From contig WTFV01000199.1 of assembly GCA_011523845.1 (NCBI GenBank), forward strand, positions 17,176 to 81,175: a DNA stretch of 64,000 bases, read 5' to 3'. The DNA comes from Acidobacteriota bacterium. Lineage in GTDB: Bacteria > Acidobacteriota > Vicinamibacteria > Vicinamibacterales > UBA8438. Made by a program: the position numbers and the translations under genes. Of this stretch, positions 1 through 8,618 are shown one piece after another (positions within the stretch are counted from its first letter, which is position 1; the number at the start of each line of letters is the position of its first letter). A model generated the notes under the pieces. It did no database searches, was not told where the DNA came from, and was given only the letters and a program-made list of their open reading frames with translations.

Positions 1-142
1 GCCTGGACAGGCCCGGTTGGGCGGAAAGCGGAGCCGCACGGCGACGGTTTCCGGGGCCAGGTGTCTGCGCCGTGCAGCGGGGCAGACGCCTGGACAGGCC
101 CGGTTGGGCGGAAAGCGGAGCCGCACGGCGACGGTTTCCGGG
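1..142. repeat. two direct copies of a hairpin-forming dispersed repeat
   Basis: A 55-bp segment occurs at 1-55 and again, identically, at 88-142. Each copy holds a near-perfect inverted repeat (CGGAAAGCG against CGGTTTCCG) around an inner GCCG/CGGC stem. A related element lies at 18045-18100, where the stem is GGCAATCG/CGATTGCC with changed bases on both arms, so the fold rather than the sequence seems conserved. The spacer holds GCGCCGT and GGCAGACGCCTGG, which match a core found at other gene ends in this window. The window edge may cut the first copy. Confidence 0.75.
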
Positions 143-156
143 CTACGCTGGTACGT

Positions 157-1398
157 ATGGAAGCCCGCCTCCGTCCCCATCAATCGCTCGCCTCGTCCAC
201 GCCTCCGCTCGCGGAAGCCGGACCGCAACAATGCTCACCTCGCAACCCGTACCGGCGGCTCTTCTCGTTGCCGCAGGATCTGCACTACCTCAACTGCGCG
301 TACATGGCGCCGGCCTCGAAGCGGGTCACGGACGCCGGACATCGGGCGCTGGAGCGCATCCAGGTCCCGAGCCGCCTGGAGACCGCCGATTTCTTCGAGC
401 CGAGCGCGCATGTCCGGCGGCTGTTCGCGCAACTCGTTCACGCACCCGACCCCGACCGGGTGGCGGTCATTCCGGCCGTCTCCTACGGAATGGCGACCGT
501 AGCCCGAAATACCCCGCTCGCGCCGGGACGGACCGTCGTGGTGGTCGAGGAACAGTTTCCCAGCGCGGTCTACACCTGGCGGCGGGCCTGCCGGGAGGCC
601 GGGGCCGAGTTGCGCACCGTCGCGGCGCCTGCAACCGCGGGCTCGCGGGGGGAGGCGTGGAACGCCGCCCTGCTCGACGCGATCGACCACCGGACGGCGG
701 CCGTCGTGCTGCCTCCGCTGCACTGGACCGACGGCCTGCGGTTCGACCTCGACGCCATCGGCACGCGGGCCCGAGCCGCGGGTGCGCGGTTGATCGTCGA
801 CGGCACGCAGGCGGTCGGAGCGCTCCCGTTCGACGTCACCCGCGCCCGCCCCGACGCGCTGATCTGCGCCGGTTACAAGTGGCTGACCGGTCCCTACTCG
901 CTCGGCGTCGCGTGGTACGGCCCCTCCTTCGACGGCGGCATCCCCCTCGAAGAGAACTGGATCACCCGCCGCGGCAGCGACCGCTTCAACGAGCTGGTCG
1001 ACTACCGCGACGACTATCAGCGCGGCGCCATCCGCTACGACGTGGGCGAACGCTCGAACTTCGTCCTGCTGCCGATGCTCGAGGCGGCCCTGGAGCAGGT
1101 CCTCGACTGGGGACCGGCAACGGTTGCCGCCCACACCGAATCGCTGACCCGCCCGGCGGTCGAGCGGCTCCGCGCCCTCGGCTGCCGCCTGGAGGATTCC
1201 CGCTGGCGCGCCGGTCACCTGTTCGGGGTGCGCCTGCCGGCCGGCGTCGACCTCCCCCGGCTCGGCCGTGACTTCGCTGCGCGCCAGGTGTCGGTATCGC
1301 TGCGCGGCGGGGCCATCCGCATCGCGCCGCACCTGTACAACGACGCGGGCGACCTCGATGCGCTGATCGACGTCGTGGCGGGTGCGGTACGCGCCTGA
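157..1398 (+). CDS. class V aminotransferase / cysteine desulfurase-like PLP enzyme
   Basis: The 413-residue product has the fold-type I PLP signature: the aspartate motif VDGTQAVG followed by CAGYKWLTGP, in which K241 would form the Schiff base with pyridoxal phosphate. Length and order fit the class V aminotransferases (selenocysteine lyase, isopenicillin epimerase and cysteine desulfurase relatives). I see no mobile Cys loop typical of a sulfur-donating desulfurase, so the substrate is open. The ATG at 157 was chosen because the longer GTG start at 61 would translate the intergenic repeat. There is no signal peptide, so it should be cytoplasmic. It converges with the cyanophycinase-like gene 70 bp downstream and has no operon partner. 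Confidence 0.85.
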   Translation: MEARLRPHQSLASSTPPLAEAGPQQCSPRNPYRRLFSLPQDLHYLNCAYMAPASKRVTDAGHRALERIQVPSRLETADFFEPSAHVRRLFAQLVHAPDPDRVAVIPAVSYGMATVARNTPLAPGRTVVVVEEQFPSAVYTWRRACREAGAELRTVAAPATAGSRGEAWNAALLDAIDHRTAAVVLPPLHWTDGLRFDLDAIGTRARAAGARLIVDGTQAVGALPFDVTRARPDALICAGYKWLTGPYSLGVAWYGPSFDGGIPLEENWITRRGSDRFNELVDYRDDYQRGAIRYDVGERSNFVLLPMLEAALEQVLDWGPATVAAHTESLTRPAVERLRALGCRLEDSRWRAGHLFGVRLPAGVDLPRLGRDFAARQVSVSLRGGAIRIAPHLYNDAGDLDALIDVVAGAVRA

Positions 1399-1469
1399 GC
1401 GGTTGGTTGTCGACGAAGCGGCGCTACGAAGAACGATCCGTCTTCCGGGCCGGTCGATTCCGGCCGGCG

Positions 1470-2354
1470 TCAACGAGGAGCTTCGGGCCAGGGCCCGGCC
1501 ACGACCCGATCGAGCGGCCCCAGGGCCGGCCGCGGACGATAGGCTTCCCGGGTCGCCAGGTCGTAGGCGTCGCCCGGCGCCAGCAGGTAGAACAGCCCGC
1601 CCGAGTCGAGCCGGCGCTCGTGGTCGTAGATTGCCACGTAGCTCCGCCCGATGACCTCGAACCGGTCGCCGCGCACGACGATCGCGGTGTCCTCGTCGAT
1701 GCCGATGCCGAGCAGATCGGGGCGTGCGCGAATCACCTCGAGGAGGTCGAACTGCCGGTTGCGCCGGAGCAGGTGCTGGTCGATGCCGACACCCCGGAGG
1801 AACCCGAACCCCTCCTCGTGATCCCCCATCATGATGGTGTTGGTCCGGGTATCGCCGCGCACGAGGTACGAACCCAGGATCGTGGCGCCGGCCGAGGATC
1901 CGCCGACCACCCCGCCCCGGGCCAGCACCTCCTGCAGTTCGTCGTGGACCCTCGTGTGCAGGTACGCGTCGGCCAACCGCCACTGACGGCCGCCCCCGAA
2001 CCAGACGCCGCGGGCACGGCGCAACGGCGCGACGAACGCCGGCGAGTTCGCCGTGTCACGGTCGGTCGTGTGCAACACCGTCAGATCGCGGGCCCCGGCG
2101 GCGCGAAACGCATCGACACCCCGCCAGGTCTGCCCGTACGACTCCGCGCCGCCCGCGGTCGGGATCAGGACGACGGGCGCATCCGTTCCGCCTGCAAGAT
2201 CCAGGAAACGCTCGACGATGGCCGGATCCTGCAGGTTCCCGCCCACGAGCAACAGCGCGCCGTTCGCCGGCCCGACCTGTTGCGCCGCACCCGGCGCCGC
2301 AACGGCGGCCAGCGCCGCCACCGCCGCGATCAGCCGCATCGCCGCCCGCGGCAT
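1470..2354 (-). CDS. secreted cyanophycinase-like serine peptidase (S51 family)
   Basis: The 294-residue product starts with a cleavable signal peptide (hydrophobic run ending PGAAQ). It then shows the S51/cyanophycinase pattern: an ALLLVGGN strand, LIPTAGG, WFGGGRQ, and the nucleophile elbow VVGGSSAGA, whose second serine is the expected catalytic residue. Family members cleave beta-linked aspartyl peptides such as cyanophycin, or act as aspartyl dipeptidases; no cyanophycin synthetase is present here, so scavenging of external peptide is the better guess. Its ATG overlaps the stop of the M23 peptidase gene as TGATG, which suggests translational coupling. Confidence 0.85.
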   Translation of the reverse strand: MPRAAMRLIAAVAALAAVAAPGAAQQVGPANGALLLVGGNLQDPAIVERFLDLAGGTDAPVVLIPTAGGAESYGQTWRGVDAFRAAGARDLTVLHTTDRDTANSPAFVAPLRRARGVWFGGGRQWRLADAYLHTRVHDELQEVLARGGVVGGSSAGATILGSYLVRGDTRTNTIMMGDHEEGFGFLRGVGIDQHLLRRNRQFDLLEVIRARPDLLGIGIDEDTAIVVRGDRFEVIGRSYVAIYDHERRLDSGGLFYLLAPGDAYDLATREAYRPRPALGPLDRVVAGPWPEAPR

Positions 2355-3304
2355 CAGCGGCCTCCGCCGTGGTCGGGAATCAGCTCCAGCAGCGAGAGCG
2401 GGTCGACCCGGGCGTCGTTCAGGCGCACCGTCCAGTGCAGGTGGGCTCCGGTAACGCGACCGGTCGCACCGACCTTGCCGACCACCGCGCCCCGGCGGAC
2501 GCGGTCGCCCTCGGCGACATCGATCGCCGACAGGTGCGCGAAGAAGGAGTAGAGGCCCCAGCCGTGGTCGATGATGACGACGTTGCCGGAGAAGTAGAGA
2601 TCGGTCGCCAGTACCACGACCCCGTCGTTCGGCGCCTTGATCGGCGTCCCCCGCGCCGCGCGAAAATCGGCGCCGCTGTGCGGGTTGCGCGGCTGGCCGT
2701 TGAAGACGCTGCGACGGCCGAAGGCGCTGTTGGCCCGCCCCGGCACCGGCCGCACGAATCCGTCCCGCCAGTACCGCACGGCGGTCGATACCGGAAACAG
2801 CGCCGCCAACTGGTCCCTCTCGCGCAGGATGCGTTCCACGACCTCCGGCGGCGGGTCGACGTAGCGCGGCTCGACGGTCAGCCTCCGGGTCGCGAACTGC
2901 TTGGGCTCGACGGCGAGCGTGTAGTCGGTCTCGGCACTGGACCCGTCGACCGCCGTCGCACGCAACGCAACGTCGTGATCTCCGGGCTCGACATCGAGAT
3001 CGATGCCGACGAGCGTCGACCACACGTTGGCCGGCCCGGCCGGAAAGAACCGCAACGCCGCGCCGAAGGCGGAGGCTTCGAGCGCGGCGGGCGCCTCGGA
3101 CGTTCGAACGTGCAGGACGACGATCTCTCCCGGATGAAGGGCTCGCGCCCGGTGCGTGACGTTGACGATGAGATCCGCTGCACCCTGGCCGGCCGCCCCG
3201 GACGGTCCGCCGAGCAGCAGCACGGCAACGACCGTACATGCCGCGACCGCGGTGAACCGGCGTGACGCGAGACGAGACAGCGGCTGCCGTTCCGATTTCT
3301 CCAT
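2354..3304 (-). CDS. M23 family metallopeptidase with N-terminal beta domain
   Basis: A 316-residue secreted or membrane-anchored protein. Residues 1-40 hold a positively charged N-terminus and a hydrophobic segment (VAVLLLGGPSGAAGQ). A beta-rich accessory domain follows, then a C-terminal LytM/M23 domain with the zinc ligands: HSGADFRA (His and Asp) and AHLHW (HxH). This family cuts peptidoglycan cross-links, acting in the periplasm. The ATG at 3304 is preferred because the signal segment follows at once. Its stop is fused as TGATG to the cyanophycinase-like gene, so the two are probably co-expressed peptidases. Confidence 0.9.
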   Translation of the reverse strand: MEKSERQPLSRLASRRFTAVAACTVVAVLLLGGPSGAAGQGAADLIVNVTHRARALHPGEIVVLHVRTSEAPAALEASAFGAALRFFPAGPANVWSTLVGIDLDVEPGDHDVALRATAVDGSSAETDYTLAVEPKQFATRRLTVEPRYVDPPPEVVERILRERDQLAALFPVSTAVRYWRDGFVRPVPGRANSAFGRRSVFNGQPRNPHSGADFRAARGTPIKAPNDGVVVLATDLYFSGNVVIIDHGWGLYSFFAHLSAIDVAEGDRVRRGAVVGKVGATGRVTGAHLHWTVRLNDARVDPLSLLELIPDHGGGR

Positions 3305-3363
3305 GGCTCCTGCAGACTCCAGCTCGGCGCCGTCGCGCCTGTGTCGTTCCGCGGCGCAGACTC

Positions 3364-4893
3364 CTAGCCGCCGAAGAGCGTCACGCCGAACAAGCGGGCC
3401 ATGACCACGATTGCGGTCAGGGCCGTGAACACGACGAGGCTGAGCCAGGCGAAGCCCCGCACCAGGGCCGACGGATAGAATGCCGTGTCGGTTTTCGGGA
3501 TCACCGTCACGCAGTAGTACACGTTCAGGAAGAAGATGACCGGCGCGACGAAGAACGCCAGCGCCGACGAGACCAGCACCAGGAACACGGGCCGCGGCAG
3601 CCCGGCGAGGATGAGCACGGACGCGATCAGCGAGTAGAACATCGTGATCCGGTAGATGTTGTACTCGGACGCGGCGGTCTTGCGGTGATCGTCGGTCAAT
3701 TGGTCGGCGGCGATGCCGGGCAGCGCCGCCGTGGCCCGGAACAGGTTCCGGCAGCAGGCCCCGACCACGCGCGGCCACCCGTCGAAATAGTTGAACGCGG
3801 TCGAGAAGGTGGCCGCGAACGCGCCCAGCAGGAAGATCAGCATCATGCCCGGCCCGATGCTGTCGGTGAAGATGCGGGCGATCTCGCCGATCACCGCGTT
3901 CCCGGCCACCTCGGCCGGATTGCCTTCCTCCCAAAGCCAAATGGCTGCCAGCAGCAGGAAAATCACCGCGAGCACGAACGACACCACGTGGCCAAGGGTG
4001 AAGTCCCACAGTCCGATGCGGAACCAGCGCCGGCAGTACTCCTGCGCGTGCGCGGGCAGCCTGGAGACATCGACCGCCAGGTCCTTGCCGGTCGAGCCGC
4101 CGAACGGATCGAACCGCTTCGCCAGCCCGTCCCGCTCGAGCTGCTCGCGGATGCGTCCCATGCCCACCCGCTTCGCCTTCCCCCACTCCGACGCCTGCAG
4201 AGAAACGTCGATGCCGGTCGGCAACAGGCCGAGGAACGCGGCGATGACCAGCCACGAGCCGGCGGGCGTCTCGAAGACGAAGAAACGACCCATCGCCGAC
4301 ATCGGCGCCGGCTCGAACACGTAGACCCCCACGGTCGAGACGAACAACAGTCCGGCCAGTACCTTCGTGGACAACTCGACCGCGGCATAGCGCCCGTAGA
4401 GGAGGATGCCGACCGACAGCGCCCCGAGCCCCAGCCCGTAGACCCAGGAGGGCAACCCGAGGCCCAGGTACTCGGAGAAGACGTAGAACAGCACGGCCGC
4501 GGCGGCAGCGAGCCGCCCCGCCTGGCCCAGCGCGCACTGGATGATCGTGGTGATCAGCACGTACCACACGGGCCACTTGCCGGGCGCGGTGGTGTACGCA
4601 TCGAGCATGCTGCGGCCCGTCGCGTTCGTGAACCGGAAGGCCATCTCGAAGCCGTAGTACTTGAAGATGTAGGCCACCGGAATACACCAGAGCAGGGCAT
4701 AACCGAATCGGCCGCCAGCCACCGGCGCGGTGACCAGGTGGCTGGTGCCGATCCCGGTCATCATCAGAATCAGCCCCGGCCCGAAGTGGCGCAGCAGCCC
4801 GCGCGGGTTCATGTCGGGCAGCGGAAGCCGACTCAACGCATCGGACGTCGCGGACCCGGAACGCGAGGGAGCGGACGACTGGTCGTTCGGCAT
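3364..4893 (-). CDS. Nramp-family transporter lacking the canonical metal-binding motifs
   Basis: A 509-residue inner-membrane protein with about 11-12 hydrophobic segments and Nramp-like helix order (FGPGLILM at TM1; RITMFYSLIASV and the TM10-11 pattern near the end). Canonical Nramps bind Mn2+/Fe2+ through DPGN in TM1 and MPH in TM6. Here the TM1 break reads TGIGTSH and the TM6 break reads LLPTGID, so both metal motifs are missing. Many bacterial Nramp relatives of this clade show similar losses, and their substrate is poorly known. A long charged cytoplasmic loop (around GMGRIREQLERDG) precedes TM7. The stop lies in a CTCCTAG repeat core. Confidence 0.85.
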   Translation of the reverse strand: MPNDQSSAPSRSGSATSDALSRLPLPDMNPRGLLRHFGPGLILMMTGIGTSHLVTAPVAGGRFGYALLWCIPVAYIFKYYGFEMAFRFTNATGRSMLDAYTTAPGKWPVWYVLITTIIQCALGQAGRLAAAAAVLFYVFSEYLGLGLPSWVYGLGLGALSVGILLYGRYAAVELSTKVLAGLLFVSTVGVYVFEPAPMSAMGRFFVFETPAGSWLVIAAFLGLLPTGIDVSLQASEWGKAKRVGMGRIREQLERDGLAKRFDPFGGSTGKDLAVDVSRLPAHAQEYCRRWFRIGLWDFTLGHVVSFVLAVIFLLLAAIWLWEEGNPAEVAGNAVIGEIARIFTDSIGPGMMLIFLLGAFAATFSTAFNYFDGWPRVVGACCRNLFRATAALPGIAADQLTDDHRKTAASEYNIYRITMFYSLIASVLILAGLPRPVFLVLVSSALAFFVAPVIFFLNVYYCVTVIPKTDTAFYPSALVRGFAWLSLVVFTALTAIVVMARLFGVTLFGG

Positions 4894-4978
4894 GGCGGCA
4901 ATCGTATCAGACGACCCGCGGCCCTCTGCGCCAGCGTCGTCTGCCGGCGCGGTTTCGGCGGCGCAGGCTTTCCAGCCC

Positions 4979-5800
4979 TCACACGGGCGGCGAGCCGGGG
5001 AGCGGCGACTGGTACAGCGCCCTGCCGACGAAGAACGGCCCCATCTGCTGGATGAACTCCGAGGTCTGCCGGGTGGCGCGCATGTCCTTGACGAGCCGCG
5101 ACAGCGGATACAGCTCGGCCCCGATGAGACCGATCACGAACTCGTTGTCGTCCCGGTCGAGTCCGTGGCATTCGAGCCGCACGTCCACCGCGTAGCCCGC
5201 CTCGCCGTAGCGCCGCCCCAGCATCCCGTGCTCCATCAATATCCGACCCTGCTCGGCGCGGGGAAGCTGATTGAAGGCCCCGATGCGCCGCAGCGGATAC
5301 CAGACCGCCCACGGATGGCCGGGGCCGAGCACGTTGCGGGGCACCTTGCGCAGCAGGAAGTCATCGAGGTCGGCCTCCCGCCCCGACGAATAGGTGCGGC
5401 CGATCATGGTCATCTCCGGCCGCGGCGTCAGGCTCCTGAACGGCACGTTCGACAGCAGCTCCCGCCCTTCCCCGGCGAACACGGCCGGGTCCTCGCTCAT
5501 CAGGAGCACGCCGATGCCGCGCGGATCGTTCAGGTCCGCGTAGACCACGGCATCGAGGCCGCTCCGCCGCACCTCGGCGATGATGCCGTTCGGCGGCGGG
5601 CACTCGGTGAAGACGTGGAGCTGCACGAACAGCCGGCGGGTCGACGTCTGGGGAACACCGCGCACGGGCGCGCCGTGCTCGCGCAGGTCCGGGGCCCCGG
5701 CGTCCTGACCGGCGCCTCGGGGCGCGACTCCGGGAAGCGGGCCGGCGGCCGGTTTCCGGTCGGCGGCAGCCGCCTCCGCGGGCGTGATCGAGTCCGGCAT
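4979..5800 (-). CDS. hemQ: chlorite dismutase-family protein, probable coproheme decarboxylase (HemQ-like)
   Basis: A 273-residue protein with an Ala/Pro-rich N-terminal stretch of about 55 residues before the conserved domain. The domain shows the HemQ/Cld hallmarks: WYPLRR, whose Tyr matches the reactive tyrosine of coproheme decarboxylases, MEHGMLGR with the proximal haem His, then DNEFVIG and VKDMRATR. HemQ converts coproheme to haem b in the coproporphyrin-dependent pathway. No other haem-synthesis gene is adjacent, so true chlorite dismutation or another Cld-family role cannot be excluded. The ATG at 5800 excludes 65 residues of upstream readthrough that look non-coding. Confidence 0.75.
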   Translation of the reverse strand: MPDSITPAEAAAADRKPAAGPLPGVAPRGAGQDAGAPDLREHGAPVRGVPQTSTRRLFVQLHVFTECPPPNGIIAEVRRSGLDAVVYADLNDPRGIGVLLMSEDPAVFAGEGRELLSNVPFRSLTPRPEMTMIGRTYSSGREADLDDFLLRKVPRNVLGPGHPWAVWYPLRRIGAFNQLPRAEQGRILMEHGMLGRRYGEAGYAVDVRLECHGLDRDDNEFVIGLIGAELYPLSRLVKDMRATRQTSEFIQQMGPFFVGRALYQSPLPGSPPV

Positions 5801-5891
5801 CGATGCGATTCTATACTGGCGGGTCCGCACGAGCCGCGCCACCGTCCACGGACGAAACCCGACGTGACGGCGCGCCGCCCGGCATGGCCGC

Positions 5892-6530
5892 ATGGCGCTT
5901 CCCCATCTGATCGCGATCGCGGGTGCGTCCGGCTCCGGCAAGACGACGCTCGCCGGAATCGTCGCCGCCGCCCTCGGCCCGCCGGAGGCGGTCATGCTTC
6001 CGCTCGACGCCTATTACCGGGATCGTCCGGACGCGACCGTCGAGGAACTCGAGGCCGTCAACTACGATGCGCCCGACGCCATCGACGCGGATCTGCTGCA
6101 CGCGCATCTCCGGCAGCTCCGAGCCGGCCGGTCCGTCGAGCGTCCCGTCTACGATTTCCGTACGCACCGGCGGCGGCCGACCACGCACGGGGTACGGCCC
6201 GGCCGCTACGTGCTGATCGAGGGCATTCTGGCCCTCTACTGGCCAGCGCTTCGCAATCTGTACGACACCAGGGTCTTCGTCCGCATCGACGAGGAGACCG
6301 CGCTGGCGCGACGGATCGAGCGCGACACGCGAACCCGGGCCCGGAGCCCCGACTCGGTACGCCGCCAATGGGTGTCGACGGTCTGGCCCATGTACCTGCG
6401 CCACGTCGAGCCGACCGCCGGGTTCGCGGACGTCACGCTCGACGGCGCCGCGCCGCTCGATGCGTCCGTCGCCGCGCTGCTGGAACACGTGGGGGCCCGC
6501 GGACGCGAAGACCCGAAGGCCGGCTCCTAG
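5892..6530 (+). CDS. udk: uridine kinase
   Basis: The 212-residue cytoplasmic product opens with AIAGASGSGKTTL, a P-loop, followed by PLDAYYRD (the uridine-kinase DxYY motif), VNYDAPDAID, PVYDFRTHRR and IEGILALYWP. This is the order seen in Udk/phosphoribulokinase-type kinases, which phosphorylate uridine and cytidine to UMP and CMP in pyrimidine salvage. Length matches the family (about 210). It is divergent from hemQ across 91 bp. Its TAG stop and the TAG of the opposing PAS/GAF gene share the palindrome CTAG at 6527-6530, so the two reading frames overlap tail to tail by 4 bp. Confidence 0.9.
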   Translation: MALPHLIAIAGASGSGKTTLAGIVAAALGPPEAVMLPLDAYYRDRPDATVEELEAVNYDAPDAIDADLLHAHLRQLRAGRSVERPVYDFRTHRRRPTTHGVRPGRYVLIEGILALYWPALRNLYDTRVFVRIDEETALARRIERDTRTRARSPDSVRRQWVSTVWPMYLRHVEPTAGFADVTLDGAAPLDASVAALLEHVGARGREDPKAGS

Positions 6531-7582
6531 CAGCGCTCACCCCCGCCGCGCGCCGTCCCGGAGGTCAGCGCGGCCCGTTCGCGCTCGAACACGTGGGCCA
6601 GCTCCCCGACGACACCGTCGAGAAGCCGCTCTCGCATCGGGTCCGGAACGGTCGGAGTACCGGCAAAGATCTCGACGACCGCCACGACCCGCCCGCCCGA
6701 AACGACCGGCACGGCACAGATCGACCGGATGCCGCCGAGTGCGCCCCGGCGCGCGTCGGACAGTCGCGGATCGACCGAGACGTTCGCAATCCAGGTCGAC
6801 TCGCCGGACGCGGCGCGCCGCAGCACGTGATCGTCCTTGTCGTCACAGCACGCATCGAGCGCGGCACGAATCTCCAGCGGCGCGACCTGCGCATCGGCCA
6901 CGTGCCATACGCCGGTAGAGACCAGCGCCCCGCTGCCGTCGGCCGGGGCCAGATAGGCGGTGCCCGCGTCCCAGCCGCCCCATTCGGAAAGCAGCCGCAC
7001 CAGGTCGCGGACCGCCTGATGAAACGACACCGCATCCCGGCCGACCGCCATCGCGGCCTCCAACAGGCGCAGCGCGGCCGCCCGCCCGGTCTCGTGCGAC
7101 TCGATCGCCGCGCCGCCGGCCGTCGCGTCTTGCTCATCGGATGCGTCGGAATAGACGAGCAGTGTCTCGCCCTGGTCCGTGGGCCGGGAGCGGATCTCGA
7201 TCCACCGGCCGTCCGGGGTACGCAACGTCTCGGTCACGGCCTCGTCACGTCGTTCGAGCCGCTCGGCGATCCACTCCTCCATCTCGGCTTCGGGAACGAG
7301 CACGACCGCCCGTGTCGCCGTGTAGCGGACGAGATCCTCGAACTCGAGGCCGGGCTCCAGGGTCACCGCGGGATAGAACTCCCGAAAGCGGCCGTTGCAG
7401 GCGACCAGCCGGCTCCCGGCATCCCAGACCGCCATGCCCGCCTCGTAGGACTCCAGCAGGGCGGCCAGTCGCGCCTGCGCCCGGGCCCCGCTCGCGCGCG
7501 CCGACCGCAGTCGCCAGGCCACGCCCCCGAGCAGCGCCGCGAGCAGAGCCACCAGGAAACCGGCGGCGCCCCACAGGATCAT
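6527..7582 (-). CDS. membrane-anchored PAS and GAF sensor protein
   Basis: A 351-residue protein. Residues 1-25 form one transmembrane helix (ILWGAAGFLVALLAALLGGVA). A coiled segment and a PAS-like domain follow (LLESYEAGMAVWDAGSRLVACN up to LLVYSD), then a GAF domain in the C-terminal half (LLEAAMAVG... IRSICAVPVVSGGRVVAVVEIF). No kinase, GGDEF or other output domain is present, so it is either a sensor acting on a partner or a truncated signalling protein. Start at 7582 was chosen because longer frames run through an intergenic repeat. It overlaps udk by the shared CTAG stop. Confidence 0.75.
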   Translation of the reverse strand: MILWGAAGFLVALLAALLGGVAWRLRSARASGARAQARLAALLESYEAGMAVWDAGSRLVACNGRFREFYPAVTLEPGLEFEDLVRYTATRAVVLVPEAEMEEWIAERLERRDEAVTETLRTPDGRWIEIRSRPTDQGETLLVYSDASDEQDATAGGAAIESHETGRAAALRLLEAAMAVGRDAVSFHQAVRDLVRLLSEWGGWDAGTAYLAPADGSGALVSTGVWHVADAQVAPLEIRAALDACCDDKDDHVLRRAASGESTWIANVSVDPRLSDARRGALGGIRSICAVPVVSGGRVVAVVEIFAGTPTVPDPMRERLLDGVVGELAHVFERERAALTSGTARGGGERC

Positions 7583-7621
7583 GAAAACCGATCTTACCGG
7601 CAGGCCGTCCGCCGAGCAGAC

Positions 7622-7772
7622 CGTGGCGGAACCCCGCGTCGCACCGAGAGCGGCGAGGCGCCCGCGTGGCAAGGCGCGACGCGGGAGCATATCGGGCAAT
7701 ATTCGACCGAGGAGCAACACAGTCCAGGCGGGATGCATCGCCGCTAGAACGCAGCGGGCCTTTGCCACGGGC
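7622..7772. repeat. dispersed repeat family A, full-length copy
   Basis: This intergenic segment starts with CCCCGCGTCGCACCGAGAGC and ends with GCATCGCCGCTAGAACGCAG followed by CGGGC. Both halves recur in the same order at 9733-9890. One half recurs at 8549-8612 (first half, reversed) and at 56325-56410 (second half). The copy at 22801-22975 is reversed. No open frame in it looks coding. Confidence 0.7.
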
Positions 7773-7839
7773 GGCTGGCCCCGGCCGAGCCTTGACAGCC
7801 AACGCGTGCCGTCGTAGCGTGGTCCAGTCTGGACCATAA

Positions 7840-8232
7840 ATGCCCTTGGCACGATCGATGCCGCTCAGCCTCGCCGTGGCGCTCGCAACCGGGCTCGCCG
7901 CGCCGGTAGCGGCCGCGGCGCAGGAACCGGACGCGGAACCGGCCGTCGCCGCGCCGGACACCGGTCGCCTTCCGGTTTCGCTGGACCGCATCAGACAGCG
8001 GCTGGAAACTACCGCGGAAGCGCAGGAAGGACGCCGCGACCTGCTCGACCTGAGCTTCTATATCGACGTCTATGCCAGGGCGCCGGCGATTGAACTGCTG
8101 CGGAACTTCGATCTGGACAGCGAGACCGTGTCCTACGGTGCGCCGACCCACCTGGAAATGCGGGAGGCCGCGACGCCTCGCGAGTGGCGCCCGCGAACCA
8201 TCAGCACCGGTAATCTCTTCGGTTGGCGCTAG
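7840..8232 (+). CDS. small secreted protein of unknown function
   Basis: A 130-residue product with a clear signal peptide (SLAVALATGLAAPVAAAAQ; an alternative ATG at 7858 gives a shorter one). The mature part is acidic, with a charged helix (LDRIRQRLETTAEAQ) and a conserved-looking block LDLSFYIDVYARAPAIELL. No family is recognised. The codon pattern is good, with GC-rich third positions, which supports real coding. It follows a family A repeat directly and converges on the small gene at 8264-8527; it should act in the periplasm or outside the cell. Confidence 0.65.
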   Translation: MPLARSMPLSLAVALATGLAAPVAAAAQEPDAEPAVAAPDTGRLPVSLDRIRQRLETTAEAQEGRRDLLDLSFYIDVYARAPAIELLRNFDLDSETVSYGAPTHLEMREAATPREWRPRTISTGNLFGWR

Positions 8233-8263
8233 CAGCCCAACCAACCAGCGGTCCAGCGCCGTG

Positions 8264-8527
8264 CTACGGCGCAGACTCCCGGCCAAGAGTCCAGTGCCGC
8301 ACCGGAACGGATACCAGCAGGTACCGCCTGCGCAACGCGATGACGTGGCGCGAGTACTCCTGCCTTGGAATGTCCCCACCGACTTGACGCGCGCGAAGCC
8401 GGCGCAACTCGAAACGGTACAGGTCGTTCACGAACTCGTGCACCAGCTCCGGTCGCGTGGCGGGCGTCGGCCGGACGCCGTGGGCCTCGAGGGCCTTCAG
8501 AACCTCCGGCCGATAGCGATAGGGCAC
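8264..8527 (-). CDS. small conserved-looking protein of unknown function
   Basis: An 87-residue frame beginning GVPYRYRPEVLKALEAHGVR and continuing through PELVHEFVNDLYRFELRRLR to RHVIALRRRYLLVSVPVRHW. It is helical and basic with good amphipathic periodicity, unlike shadow frames. A GTG at 8527 is the probable start; upstream frame is repeat sequence. The stop falls inside a hairpin, GCGCCGT/ACGGCGC, at 8256-8272. No family is recognised. It lies downstream of the LacD-type aldolase gene, with a family A repeat half between them. Confidence 0.6.
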   Translation of the reverse strand: MPYRYRPEVLKALEAHGVRPTPATRPELVHEFVNDLYRFELRRLRARQVGGDIPRQEYSRHVIALRRRYLLVSVPVRHWTLGRESAP

Positions 8528-8548
8528 GCCAACCCCGGCGGCGAACGA

Positions 8549-8612
8549 CGCCCTCGTCGCGCCATGCCACGCGGGCGCCTCGCTGCTCTCGGTGCCACGC
8601 GACGTTTCACCA
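8549..8612. repeat. dispersed repeat family A, first half, reverse orientation
   Basis: On the minus strand this reads ...GTGGCACCGAGAGCAGCGAG then GCGCCCGCGTGGCA, matching the first half of the 7622-7772 copy. It fills the space between the LacD-type aldolase stop and the next small gene. Confidence 0.65.
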
Positions 8613-8618
8613 CGACCC

